Assembly (NCBI GenBank): GCA_900557275.1
Contig: USRX01000003.1
Coordinates: 1 to 64,000, forward strand
DNA length: 64,000 bases
Source: an uncultured Roseburia sp.
GTDB lineage: Bacteria; Bacillota_A; Clostridia; Lachnospirales; Lachnospiraceae
Direction: 5' to 3'
Part shown: positions 7,488 through 16,039 of the stretch, piece by piece
Layout: each line of letters starts with the position of its first letter
Position numbering within the stretch: the first letter of the stretch is position 1
Notes under the pieces: generated by a model
Seen by the model: the letters and a program-made list of their open reading frames with translations, nothing else
Database searches by the model: none
What the model was told of the DNA's origin: nothing
Translations under genes and position numbers: made by a program

Positions 7488-9860
7488 CTACGCAGAGAAG
7501 ATTTCATCTTCCAGTTCTTTCACAGCCTGTTCATATGCTGCTTTACCTCCAAAGGCTTTGACAATCTTCATAGGACTACCAAACTGCTGGAATTCGCGTA
7601 ACTGTAAAACCTTTGTCTCCTCTATCTCTTTCAAACCTTCACTTGCATACTTATCCATAAATGCTCTCAGAACCTTCTGTGCGAGTTCTGAATACTTATA
7701 GAGATATCCTCTCTTCTGAACATTTTTAATACGCTCTATACGGGTAAGTGGTGCTTTATCATATGCAAGATGCAGGATTAAATCAAAATCGTCTATATCA
7801 GTCTGACCTGTCTCTTCACGAACAGCATCCAGCAATACCCCATCCTCACGAAGTTCTTCTACAATAGCCTGTTTCTTCTTTGCTTCATTCCACTTCTTGA
7901 GGAATACATCTAACCTTGCATACTGTCCTAAGATATTCTTTCTTGTGTAATCGATAAGACTTTCTGTTATAAGTTTTCCATCCTTATCAATATACTGTAT
8001 TCTCTCCGACAGGACTTTAACTTCTACATCCTTGACATAATACTTCTTAGGCTTTTCAGAGCCATCACCATTACCCCAATCATCGCCAGAATCACCCGTA
8101 TTTCCTGTGTTTCCAGTACCTGAATTACTGCCAGTATCATCTCCTGTATTTTCAGTATCATCTTCATTGCCTGTTACTGGATCTACCGGGTCATCGCCAG
8201 TAATGTCGATTACTACCTCAGGGTTACCATCAAAATCTTTATCGGCAAATAATCTTGATGCGTTACGGAAGTCCATAATTGTAAAATATGTTTTTCCATA
8301 ATCCTCAAGCAGACGAGTACCTCGACCAATAATCTGCTTGAATTCTGTCATGGAATTTATATTGTTATCCAACACAATGAGCTTGCACATTTTAGCATCA
8401 ACACCAGTAGTCATCAGCTTACTTGTGACTGCTATAACAGGATATGTACTGTCCTCATCAATGAAATTATCCAGTTGGGCTTTACCTTCAGCATTATCTC
8501 CAGTTATACGCATAATGTACTTGTGGTTCTCAGTCCACAGGTCTTTATTCTCGGCAATGAGAGCCTGACGCATACGCTCCGCATGCTCCACATCTACGCA
8601 GAACACAATGGTCTTGCTGAACCTGTCAGTTTTCTTCAAAAATTCTGTAACTTTCTTTGCAATGACTTTGGTTCTCTCATCAAGTACAAGAGTCCTGTCA
8701 AAGTCTTTAATATTGTACTCTCTGTCCTCGATTTCATAGCCATTATCATCATGTTTCCCAGCTTCTGGACGATAACCAACAAGGTCTTTATCAAGTCCTA
8801 TACGAATGACCTTATATGGAGCAAGGAATCCATCATTAATACCCTGTTTCAGAGAATACTCATAAATAGCTTCTCCAAAATATGTCTGCGATGATGCTTC
8901 TTTTGTTTCAATTGGTGTAGCTGTCATGCCTATCTGAGTTGCACCAGAGAAATATTCTAATATTTTTCTCCAAGCAGACTCTTCCTTAGCGGAGCCTCTA
9001 TGACACTCATCAATGAGTATGAGGTCAAAGAACTCAGGCTTAAACTGCTTGAATGGCTCTACCCCCTCGTCACCAGCTAACTGCTGATATAAAGCAAGAT
9101 AGATTTCATAAGAACTGTCGAGCTGTTTATTCTCGACTTTAGTCATTTTACCCCCGAATGGCTTGAAATCACCTGATATTGTCTGGTCTACAAGAACATT
9201 CCTATCCGCAAGGAACAATATCTTCTTTTTAATGCCAGCTTTCCATAGTCTGTAGATAATCTGAAAAGCCATAAATGTTTTACCAGTTCCAGTTGCACAG
9301 ACTAATAGTACTCTGTCCCTGCCACTTGCTACAGCATTTACAGTTCTGTCAATGGCAATTCTCTGATAGTAACGAGGTGTCTTATAATCTGGCACCCAGT
9401 AATATGGCTCTAGCAGAGCTTTCTTACCAGTTTCAGAGAAATTCATCTCATTTACATATCTGTGATACAGCTCATCTGGCGATGGAAACTCATTTAATGA
9501 AAGGTTACGAATATCACCAGTTATTAAATCCTGCTCTACAAAGCCATCTCCATTGGATGCATATACAAACTTCACATCCAGAGCTTCTGCATATTCTATA
9601 GCCTGTTGCAGTCCTGCTCCTACTGGATGATTGTTATCCTTAGCTTCTATGATTGCTAATGGAAGATTAGGCTTATAAAACAGCAGATAATCTGCACGTT
9701 TCTGCTTGCCTCGTGAAGTTATATTACCCCTTAGGATAATGCGTCCTGCTGTGAATGCATACTCATAGCGAATCTGTTTCTTATCCCAGCCTGATTGCTC
9801 TACTGCTGGAGTTATATATCTTGCCTTTATATCCTCTTCCGAAAGATCTCGTTTCCCCAT
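7488..9860 (-). CDS. hsdR: Type I restriction endonuclease subunit HsdR
   Basis: A 790-aa nuclease and DNA translocase. The N-terminal nuclease core has ADYLLFY and LAIIEAK (PD...ExK type, residues about 57-75). The motor follows with Walker A CATGTGKT (about 190), the DECH box LIDECHRG (about 283), MTATP (about 315) and helicase motif VI QIIGRGTR (about 507). Residues about 555-605 form an unusual Asp/Thr/Gly/Asn-rich linker with GNTGNTGDSGDD-like repeats before the C-terminal domain that docks on the methylase. The ATG at 9860 was chosen because AAGGAG lies 8 nt upstream; an ATG two codons earlier is too close. First gene of the RM operon. Confidence 0.95.
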   Translation of the reverse strand: MGKRDLSEEDIKARYITPAVEQSGWDKKQIRYEYAFTAGRIILRGNITSRGKQKRADYLLFYKPNLPLAIIEAKDNNHPVGAGLQQAIEYAEALDVKFVYASNGDGFVEQDLITGDIRNLSLNEFPSPDELYHRYVNEMNFSETGKKALLEPYYWVPDYKTPRYYQRIAIDRTVNAVASGRDRVLLVCATGTGKTFMAFQIIYRLWKAGIKKKILFLADRNVLVDQTISGDFKPFGGKMTKVENKQLDSSYEIYLALYQQLAGDEGVEPFKQFKPEFFDLILIDECHRGSAKEESAWRKILEYFSGATQIGMTATPIETKEASSQTYFGEAIYEYSLKQGINDGFLAPYKVIRIGLDKDLVGYRPEAGKHDDNGYEIEDREYNIKDFDRTLVLDERTKVIAKKVTEFLKKTDRFSKTIVFCVDVEHAERMRQALIAENKDLWTENHKYIMRITGDNAEGKAQLDNFIDEDSTYPVIAVTSKLMTTGVDAKMCKLIVLDNNINSMTEFKQIIGRGTRLLEDYGKTYFTIMDFRNASRLFADKDFDGNPEVVIDITGDDPVDPVTGNEDDTENTGDDTGSNSGTGNTGNTGDSGDDWGNGDGSEKPKKYYVKDVEVKVLSERIQYIDKDGKLITESLIDYTRKNILGQYARLDVFLKKWNEAKKKQAIVEELREDGVLLDAVREETGQTDIDDFDLILHLAYDKAPLTRIERIKNVQKRGYLYKYSELAQKVLRAFMDKYASEGLKEIEETKVLQLREFQQFGSPMKIVKAFGGKAAYEQAVKELEDEIFSA

Positions 9861-10128
9861 TTGCATAGCTCCTTCCCTTTTTATGTATCCCCTATATAAA
9901 GTCCTATAACTTAGTACTTTCTATTTTTCAAAAGAATTTATCTGATGTTAATTGTACCACATATTACTAATCCTTTCATCCCTATTTACCTATTAGTAAT
10001 ATTTCCTAAATATAACTTTTCCATATTATTACAACGCTCCCTGTTTAAACACATTACTTATAGAAAATTATTCCAATCAGACTTATAATGTAAAGTGTGG
10101 TTCAACTTTACATATACATAATAAAAAA
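9861..10128. promoter_or_regulatory. hsdR upstream region with two inverted repeats
   Basis: No gene is visible here. Perfect 11-bp arms ATATTACTAAT (9961-9971) and ATTAGTAATAT (9992-10002) are 20 nt apart, and 9-bp arms ATGTAAAGT (10088-10096) and ACTTTACAT (10105-10113) form a second hairpin. A weak promoter for hsdR (TTGAAA-N17-TATAGG on the minus strand) lies nearer the gene. The first repeat could be an operator that delays restriction until DNA is methylated; that is inference. Confidence 0.4.
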
Positions 10129-10165
10129 GGGTATCCCAAGCCAGTAAATCTAACTTTGAATACCC
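10129..10165 (-). terminator. Rho-independent terminator after prfA
   Basis: GGGTAT (10129-10134) pairs with ATACCC (10160-10165). On the minus strand the stem is followed by TTTTTTA, so it ends the DUF1385-prmC-prfA transcript about 50 nt after the prfA stop. It also marks the edge between core genes and the defence island. Confidence 0.75.
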
Positions 10166-10216
10166 AAATATATTATGTGACACACCTGTATTTATAGTCT
10201 TATCACATCATGTTCT

Positions 10217-11290
10217 TTACGAATTCTCTACCTTCGCCAGTTTCGCTGCCTGGTCTGCTGCGATCAGACTGTCGATGATCTCCTGAATGTCGCCGTTCAT
10301 GATTGCATCCAGTTTATACAGAGTCAGTTTGATACGGTGATCAGTCACACGACCCTGCGGGAAGTTGTAGGTACGGATCTTCTCTGATCTGTCTCCGGTA
10401 CCGATCTGGCTTCTTCTTGCCTCTGCTTCTGCATCATGAGCTTTCTGACACTCCAGATCATACAGTTTTGCACGAAGTACTTTCAGTGCTTTATCTTTGT
10501 TCTTTAACTGGGATTTTTCATCCTGACAGGAGATAACGATACCCGTCGGGATATGGGTCAGTCGTACCGCAGAATCCGTCGTATTTACACACTGACCACC
10601 GTTTCCGGATGCACGGAATACATCGAATTTACAGTCGTTCATATCAATCTGAACGTCTACATCTTCTGCCTCTGGCATGATAGCAACGGTAATGGTGGAT
10701 GTATGGATACGTCCGCCGGACTCTGTTTCCGGAACACGCTGTACACGATGTACACCACTCTCGTATTTCAGCAGAGAATATGCGCCCTGACCAGTGATCA
10801 TGAAGCTGACATATTTCATACCGCCGATACCGATCTCCTCAACGTCCATCGTCTCGACTTTCCAGCGTTTGGACTCGGCGTAATGTACATACATACGATA
10901 GATCTCTGCTGCGAACAGAGCAGCTTCGTCTCCACCTGCGCCTGCGCGGATCTCAACGATAACGTTTTTATCATCGTTCGGATCTTTCGGAAGCAGAAGG
11001 ATCTTCATCTCTTTTTCCAGTTCCTCAATACGGTCTTTGGAATCATTCAGCTCTTCCTTTAACATCTCGCGCATCTCTTCATCATTTTCTTCCTGAAGCA
11101 TGGCAAGGCTGTCTTCCACATTCTGTTTACATTTTTTATATTCCGTAAACGCTTCTACTAAAGGTGCCAGGTTGCCCTGCTCTTTCATCAGTTCCTGAAA
11201 ACGTTTTGGGTCATTTGCAACATCCGGTTCGCTGAGCAGACTCATAAGCTCCTCATAACGAATCAGAATATTTTCCAGTTTATCAAACAT
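10217..11290 (-). CDS. prfA: Peptide chain release factor 1
   Basis: A 357-aa class I release factor that reads UAA and UAG stop codons in the ribosomal A site and triggers peptide release. The catalytic GGQ lies in [17 protein letters not shown] (about residue 228), and the stop-codon anticodon-like PET motif is visible in RVPETESGG (about 185). Length is normal. Its Shine-Dalgarno GGAAGGAG is formed by the last codons of prmC, whose stop is 1 nt before the ATG, so translation is coupled. PrmC, encoded just upstream, methylates the GGQ glutamine. Confidence 0.98.
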   Translation of the reverse strand: MFDKLENILIRYEELMSLLSEPDVANDPKRFQELMKEQGNLAPLVEAFTEYKKCKQNVEDSLAMLQEENDEEMREMLKEELNDSKDRIEELEKEMKILLLPKDPNDDKNVIVEIRAGAGGDEAALFAAEIYRMYVHYAESKRWKVETMDVEEIGIGGMKYVSFMITGQGAYSLLKYESGVHRVQRVPETESGGRIHTSTITVAIMPEAEDVDVQIDMNDCKFDVFRASGNGGQCVNTTDSAVRLTHIPTGIVISCQDEKSQLKNKDKALKVLRAKLYDLECQKAHDAEAEARRSQIGTGDRSEKIRTYNFPQGRVTDHRIKLTLYKLDAIMNGDIQEIIDSLIAADQAAKLAKVENS

Positions 11291-11291
11291 T

Positions 11292-12272
11292 CTACTCTCT
11301 CCTTCCGATCACTACACGGTCCAGTCCGGCCAGATCTTTGACCACACGGACCTCTGTATATCCCTGTTCCTTCATCATATCCGATACAGCCACACCCTGA
11401 TCAAAACCGATCTCAAATGCCAGGATACCGCCTTTTACCAGATGTTCCACGCTGTTTTCCACGATCTTCCGGTAAAAAAATAAGCCATCCTCTTTTCCAT
11501 CCAGTGCAAGCACCGGTTCATGGTCTCTGACCTCCGGCATCAGCCCCGGAATCTCGCCAGACGCTATGTACGGCGGATTGGATATGATCATATCATAAGT
11601 TTCATTTATATGTTCAAACAGATCTGTCTTCACAAATGTGATCTGCTGTTTGTTTTCCTCCGCATTTTTTTCAGCTACTGCAAGGGCTTTTTCCGAAATG
11701 TCCGCTGCGGTTACAGAAAGCTGTGGCAGAAAAGCTTTCAGGCTTATGGCAATACAGCCAGAGCCGGTACACATGTCCAGCACTTTCAGACTATGCTCTG
11801 TTTGATCCGTTATACAATCAGATTTTTCATCCTGTACAGAAATATCTATCTGCGGCTTAACCTCTTTTTTATTCGCCGCATCGAAATGACATTCTTCTTT
11901 ACAGCCCTTATCAGATAGAACCACAGACTTTTTCTCTAATAACAATTTTAATTGTTCCAACGCCAGCTCCACCAGCACTTCCGTATCCTGTCGTGGAATC
12001 AGCACATCTGGTGTGACCATAAATGGCAGTCCCATAAACTCCTGTTCTCCGGTCAGATGCTGCAACGGAATTCTTTTGCATCTGGCAGCCACCCATTCCT
12101 GAAAGCGTGCTTCCTTTTCCGGCGGCATCACTTCATTTCCATGCAGATAATAAAAATTCCGACTGATCTCACAGGATGCTTCCATGAGAAACCAGCTTTC
12201 TGCAGATGCATTTTCTATATCTGCCTCCGTCAGCTGTCCCACAGCCTGACGGCAGCATTCCTGCCAGGTCAT
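11292..12272 (-). CDS. prmC: Release factor glutamine methyltransferase
   Basis: A 326-aa AdoMet-dependent enzyme that N5-methylates the glutamine of the GGQ motif in release factors. It has [13 protein letters not shown] N-terminal helices, the AdoMet motif [13 protein letters not shown] (about residue 166) and the catalytic NPPYI (about 231) of the HemK family. Between the conserved RQDTEVLVE (about 94) and the AdoMet motif is a hydrophilic, Cys/Asp/Glu-rich insertion of roughly 50 residues that makes it longer than the usual 275-290 aa. Its ATG overlaps the stop of the DUF1385 gene (ATGA), and prfA follows directly. Confidence 0.95.
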   Translation of the reverse strand: MTWQECCRQAVGQLTEADIENASAESWFLMEASCEISRNFYYLHGNEVMPPEKEARFQEWVAARCKRIPLQHLTGEQEFMGLPFMVTPDVLIPRQDTEVLVELALEQLKLLLEKKSVVLSDKGCKEECHFDAANKKEVKPQIDISVQDEKSDCITDQTEHSLKVLDMCTGSGCIAISLKAFLPQLSVTAADISEKALAVAEKNAEENKQQITFVKTDLFEHINETYDMIISNPPYIASGEIPGLMPEVRDHEPVLALDGKEDGLFFYRKIVENSVEHLVKGGILAFEIGFDQGVAVSDMMKEQGYTEVRVVKDLAGLDRVVIGRRE

Positions 12273-13261
12273 GAGGTCGCTCCTTCCGCAAATGCATCCG
12301 GTTCTTCTGCACGGATCTCATCCTGATATTTTTTCCAGTCAAACACTGCTTCTACCGATGCAATGCCAACTTCGATCATCTCATCATCCGGCTCTTTTGT
12401 CGTCAGATGCTGCATCCACATACCTGGTTTGCTGAGCACATTTACAATCACATTGTCGCTTCTACCCGCCAGTCGAAGGATCTCATAAGAAATCCCTGCA
12501 ATGACCGGAATCAGAAGCACACGGATCAGCAGGCGCAGTGCATGAGAATCCACACGGATAAACAGGAACAGAATGATACTGATAATCACAACAAACATCA
12601 GGAAACTCGTTCCACAACGTTTATGCTCCTTAGAACTTTTTCTGACATTCTCTACATTCAGTTCCAGACCATGTTCAATACAATTGATACACTTGTGTTC
12701 CGCACCGTGATACATAAATACCCGTTGGATATCCTTCATCTGAGAGATCAGCAGGATATATACGATAAAAATTGCCAGACGGATTGCGCCCTCTAATATG
12801 GAAATAATAGTCTGTGAGTCTGTGATCTTGCTGAAAATCGTTGACAAATAATACGGCAGGATCATAAAGATCAGCACCGCCATGACAATCGAAATCACGA
12901 CTACACCGGTCATCATCGCTTTTTCCTGCTTTTCCTGTTTCTGAATCTCAGCTTCTGCAGACTTATCCTTTTTTGTTTTTCCCTGTTTTTTATCTGCCGC
13001 TTCCTCTTCTTCCTCATCCTCAAAAAAGGATGCAGAATACATCAGAGTAGACATACCGAGCACCAGAGAATCTATAAAATTGACCACGCCACGCACCAAC
13101 GGAAGCTTCTTCCACACAGAACTATTTGACGGGCCCTTATAATCTTTCACATCAACTTCGATCTCGTGGTCCGGCTTGCGCACAGCAACTGCATATTTGT
13201 CGCCATTTCGCATCATAACGCCTTCCATGACCGCCTGACCGCCGATTCCGGAATATCGCAT
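12269..13261 (-). CDS. DUF1385 (YqhQ-family) membrane protein
   Basis: A 330-aa protein opening with the family hallmark GIGGQAVMEGVMMRNGD. A charged Lys/Glu-rich stretch (about 90-115) precedes membrane segments at about 118-140 and 155-175. The conserved YHGAEHKCINCIEHG motif lies near 190, with His and Cys residues that look metal-binding, and further hydrophobic segments at about 222-260 are followed by a cytosolic tail. YqhQ-type proteins are widespread in Firmicutes and lie next to prmC/prfA or peptidase genes; their biochemical role is not established. The ATG has a GGGAGG site. Its stop overlaps the prmC start. Confidence 0.85.
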   Translation of the reverse strand: MRYSGIGGQAVMEGVMMRNGDKYAVAVRKPDHEIEVDVKDYKGPSNSSVWKKLPLVRGVVNFIDSLVLGMSTLMYSASFFEDEEEEEAADKKQGKTKKDKSAEAEIQKQEKQEKAMMTGVVVISIVMAVLIFMILPYYLSTIFSKITDSQTIISILEGAIRLAIFIVYILLISQMKDIQRVFMYHGAEHKCINCIEHGLELNVENVRKSSKEHKRCGTSFLMFVVIISIILFLFIRVDSHALRLLIRVLLIPVIAGISYEILRLAGRSDNVIVNVLSKPGMWMQHLTTKEPDDEMIEVGIASVEAVFDWKKYQDEIRAEEPDAFAEGATS

Positions 13262-13350
13262 TTCATTCCTCCCAAACAGCCTTATGTATGATCGGAGTTT
13301 TCCAGACAGAAAATTTTTCCGAATACATATTCCAAGGCCGTATATAATTT

Positions 13351-13378
13351 AAGGTTGAGATTTTACAACCTCAACCTT
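13351..13378 (-). terminator. Hairpin terminator after rpmE
   Basis: AAGGTTGAG (13351-13359) and CTCAACCTT (13370-13378) pair perfectly across a 10-nt loop, 17 nt beyond the rpmE stop. The following minus-strand sequence is A+T-rich but lacks a solid U-run, so termination may be partial and feed the DUF1385-prmC-prfA genes. Confidence 0.55.
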
Positions 13379-13395
13379 ATGTTTTGCATTCACTA

Positions 13396-13596
13396 TTATT
13401 TTAAGCCGTATTTCTTATTGAACTTATCAATACGTCCACGAGCCTGAGCAGCTTTCTGCTGTCCTGTATAGAACGGATGGCATTTAGAGCAGATCTCAAC
13501 GTGAATATTTTCTTTTGTAGAACCTGTTACAAATGTGTTACCACAGTTGCAGGTTACAGTTGCCTGATAATAATCCGGATGGATTCCTTCTCTCAT
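13396..13596 (-). CDS. rpmE: 50S ribosomal protein L31 (C+ type)
   Basis: A 66-aa L31 starting [16 protein letters not shown]. The four zinc-ligand cysteines are present (TCNCGN near 16-20 and [10 protein letters not shown] near 35-40), which marks the zinc-binding C+ form rather than the zinc-free paralogue made under zinc starvation. It bridges the two ribosomal subunits. The ATG has a GAGG site. It has its own promoter and a short leader with a tetraloop hairpin. Confidence 0.97.
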   Translation of the reverse strand: MREGIHPDYYQATVTCNCGNTFVTGSTKENIHVEICSKCHPFYTGQQKAAQARGRIDKFNKKYGLK

Positions 13597-13670
13597 TTAT
13601 TTCACCTCGCATACCAAATTTCTTTGTTTTCTTACTTACGTCTGCCAAAAACAATAAACTTGTTAATAAA

Positions 13671-13686
13671 ATCGGATCACTCCGAT
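13671..13686 (-). promoter_or_regulatory. GNRA-capped hairpin in the rpmE leader
   Basis: Read on the minus strand as RNA, AUCGGA-GUGA-UCCGAU forms a perfect 6-bp stem closed by a GUGA tetraloop. It lies between the promoter and the ribosome-binding site. It is a candidate site for autoregulation of L31, which is inference. Confidence 0.45.
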
Positions 13687-13699
13687 AAACAGCTTTCTA

Positions 13700-13728
13700 A
13701 TTGTATCATGCTGTTTTTCAGAATGCAA
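13700..13728 (-). promoter_or_regulatory. rpmE promoter
   Basis: On the minus strand TTGCAT (13728-13723) and TACAAT (13705-13700) are 17 nt apart, a good sigma-A-type promoter roughly 100 nt before the rpmE start. Confidence 0.65.
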
Positions 13729-13785
13729 TAGTTTTTCTTGATTTTCTTTACAAATTTTCTTCAAAAATACGTTATCCTGATTCTC

Positions 13786-14508
13786 CTACCGAAGATCCCG
13801 CGTATCTCGATGAAGCAATTCCCTGGCACGGTCGTCCAGCTGCTGCTCATATTTCTGACGTTCTTCTTTAAACAGGTCTTCTCTCTGCTGCCACAACACA
13901 GGGTCTGTATACTCCTGAAAGACTTTGTTCATCATCAGTGTATGGAAGAAAGACAGGATTGCCGGCAATACTACGATTGCAAATGGAAAATTCCGCATAA
14001 CCATAACAAACAGTACAAACAGACCGAACATGGCAAAAGTCCGTCCCGGATGTGTTATCATCATAATATAAGAATTCTTCAGCAACGTTCCTTTATCATC
14101 AGCATCAAAAAAGGATGCACATGCAAACAGATAAACTGCATGTACTGCATCAAATAAAAGAATCACGCCCCATATACCGATCATAATCATTACCAGCCGT
14201 AAAGACCGGTCAGAATGATTGATCAGATAAATATTGCTGACACATAAAGCAGCAATGATCAGAAACGGAATGCTGATCACAATGGTCTTACCAAACTGCT
14301 TTCTGAACTCTTTAAAAAATTCCTTGACCGGATACCCAAGATCATGACCTATGACCCAATCCACCGTATGAAACAGTGCTCGCGTAGACGGTCCGATGGT
14401 AAACACCGGAATGCAGAATATCAGCCATAAAACACTTAAAATAATTGCACCTGTGATTTTCTGAATAACAGTGACCAGTTTTCCATTGTACTCATATTTC
14501 AGCTTCAA
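13786..14508 (-). CDS. YesL-like (DUF624) membrane protein
   Basis: A protein of about 240 aa with the DUF624/YesL pattern: helix 1 ends in SVLWLIFCIPVFTIGPSTRALF, then come three further groups of hydrophobic segments (about 95-120, 130-160, 185-220) and a charged, Arg-rich C-terminus. YesL-type proteins accompany carbohydrate-use loci in Firmicutes, but their function is unknown. The start is set at TTG 14508, preceded at 8 nt by a strong GGAGG. The ATG five codons earlier (14523) lacks a Shine-Dalgarno and sits in the tail of the ackA terminator, so the upstream open frame is probably untranslated. Confidence 0.75.
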   Translation of the reverse strand: MKLKYEYNGKLVTVIQKITGAIILSVLWLIFCIPVFTIGPSTRALFHTVDWVIGHDLGYPVKEFFKEFRKQFGKTIVISIPFLIIAALCVSNIYLINHSDRSLRLVMIMIGIWGVILLFDAVHAVYLFACASFFDADDKGTLLKNSYIMMITHPGRTFAMFGLFVLFVMVMRNFPFAIVVLPAILSFFHTLMMNKVFQEYTDPVLWQQREDLFKEERQKYEQQLDDRARELLHRDTRDLR

Positions 14509-14532
14509 ATCCGTTTCCTCCATGAAAAGGAC

Positions 14533-14563
14533 AGTGGGAGGTCTGCCATGCAAATCTCCCACT
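14533..14563 (-). terminator. Terminator after ackA
   Basis: AGTGGGAG (14533-14540) pairs with CTCCCACT (14556-14563). The minus-strand run GTCCTTTTC follows, about 110 nt after the ackA stop and just before the YesL-like gene. Confidence 0.65.
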
Positions 14564-14672
14564 CCTCTTATTTTAATCGTACGATACTCATATGAATATC
14601 TGTTGACTTGTATTAGTAAGCTACAATGCCGTTCAAAAATCAGAGATTTTTTCACTGTATGGGCTTTCGCTC

Positions 14673-15863
14673 CTATTTTACAAGTGCAACGGTATCTCTT
14701 GCGATTGCAAGTTCTTCGTTTGTCGGGATTACGCAAACTTTAACTTTGGAATCCGGAGTAGAGATCACAAGATCTTTACCACGCTGTCCGTTTGCTTCTG
14801 CATCCAGTTTGATTCCAAGATATCCGAAGTACTCCATAACTTTCTCACGAACCAGCGGAGCATTCTCGCCGATACCAGCTGTAAATGCGATAGCATCTAC
14901 GCCATTGAGAGCTGCTACATAGGAACCGATGTATTTTGCTACGCGGTAGCTGAATACTTCCAGTGCTGCTGCACACAGTTTGTCTCCTTTTTCCATACCG
15001 TCTTCCAGATCACGGAAATCGCTGGATACTTTGGAGATACCCTGTACACCGGATTTTTTGTTCAGTACGTTCATAACGCCTGCGATGTCAAGGTTCTCTT
15101 TTTTAGCGATGAACTCCATGATAGCCGGATCGATATCTCCGGAACGTGTTCCCATTACAAGACCTTCCAGTGGAGTAAGACCCATAGAAGTATCTACACA
15201 TTTGCCATCTTTTACAGCACTGATAGAAGCGCCGTTTCCAAGATGAGCAACGATGATCTTGGAGTTGTTGATATCAAGACCAAGGAATTCAGCCGTATGT
15301 TTGGATACGAAGCTGTGGCTTGTTCCGTGGAAGCCGTATCTTCTTACTTTGTATTTCTCATAATACTCATATGGAAGTCCGTAGAGATAAGCTTTCTCCG
15401 GCATTGTCTGATGGAAAGCGGTATCAAATACGCCTACCATCGGTACGCCTGGCATCAGCTCTTTACAAGCATTGATACCGATCAGGTTTGCCGGGTTATG
15501 TAATGGTGCAAGGTCATTGCACTCTTCTACTGCTTTGAGCATCTCATCTGTAATAATTGCTGAAGAAGCGAATTTCTCGCCGCCGTGTACGATTCTATGT
15601 CCAACAGCTTCTACTTCGTCCAGGGATTTGATAGCGCCTGTTTTATCATTTACAAGTGCATCCAGAACCATTTTGATAGCTTCTTTATGTGTCGGCATCG
15701 GAGCTTCTGTGATCTCCTTGTCAAGACCAGCTTTCTGATAGGTAAGTCTTCCGTCAATACCGATTCTCTCGCAAAGACCTTTTGCAAGTACATTTTCTGT
15801 TTCAGAGTCGATCAGCTGATATTTCAGTGATGAGCTTCCGCAGTTGATTACTAATACATTCAT
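14673..15863 (-). CDS. ackA: Acetate kinase
   Basis: A 396-aa enzyme that makes ATP and acetate from acetyl phosphate, the last step of acetogenic fermentation. The start NVLVINCGSSSLKYQL, the active-site loop RYGFHGTSHSFVS (about residue 175), the phosphate-binding HLGNGAS (about 207) and the catalytic GTRSGDIDP (about 240) are intact. No phosphotransacetylase gene is adjacent. AAGGGAG precedes the ATG by 9 nt. It has its own promoter and terminator, so it is probably monocistronic. Confidence 0.98.
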   Translation of the reverse strand: MNVLVINCGSSSLKYQLIDSETENVLAKGLCERIGIDGRLTYQKAGLDKEITEAPMPTHKEAIKMVLDALVNDKTGAIKSLDEVEAVGHRIVHGGEKFASSAIITDEMLKAVEECNDLAPLHNPANLIGINACKELMPGVPMVGVFDTAFHQTMPEKAYLYGLPYEYYEKYKVRRYGFHGTSHSFVSKHTAEFLGLDINNSKIIVAHLGNGASISAVKDGKCVDTSMGLTPLEGLVMGTRSGDIDPAIMEFIAKKENLDIAGVMNVLNKKSGVQGISKVSSDFRDLEDGMEKGDKLCAAALEVFSYRVAKYIGSYVAALNGVDAIAFTAGIGENAPLVREKVMEYFGYLGIKLDAEANGQRGKDLVISTPDSKVKVCVIPTNEELAIARDTVALVK

Positions 15864-15945
15864 TATAATTTACTCCCTTCGATTCGTTTCCATCTTATTT
15901 TAATTTTTAACGAAATAAATGACATGTCAAAAACACATCAATTTA

Positions 15946-15973
15946 ATTATAGTACAATCAAAAAAATTCGCAA
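15946..15973 (-). promoter_or_regulatory. ackA promoter
   Basis: TTGCGA (15973-15968) and a consensus TATAAT (15951-15946) are 16 nt apart on the minus strand, about 83 nt before the ackA start. Strong expression is expected for a central fermentation gene. Confidence 0.65.
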
Positions 15974-16039
15974 GCATATTTTTATTTATTTTTCGCTGAC
16001 AGTAAAAGTTCATTTCCGCATCAACAAAGGAACCGTAAA

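Noticed and set aside
1..10128. Prophage or integrative element
   Set aside because: No integrase, portal, capsid, relaxase or attachment repeats were seen, only defence-type modules.
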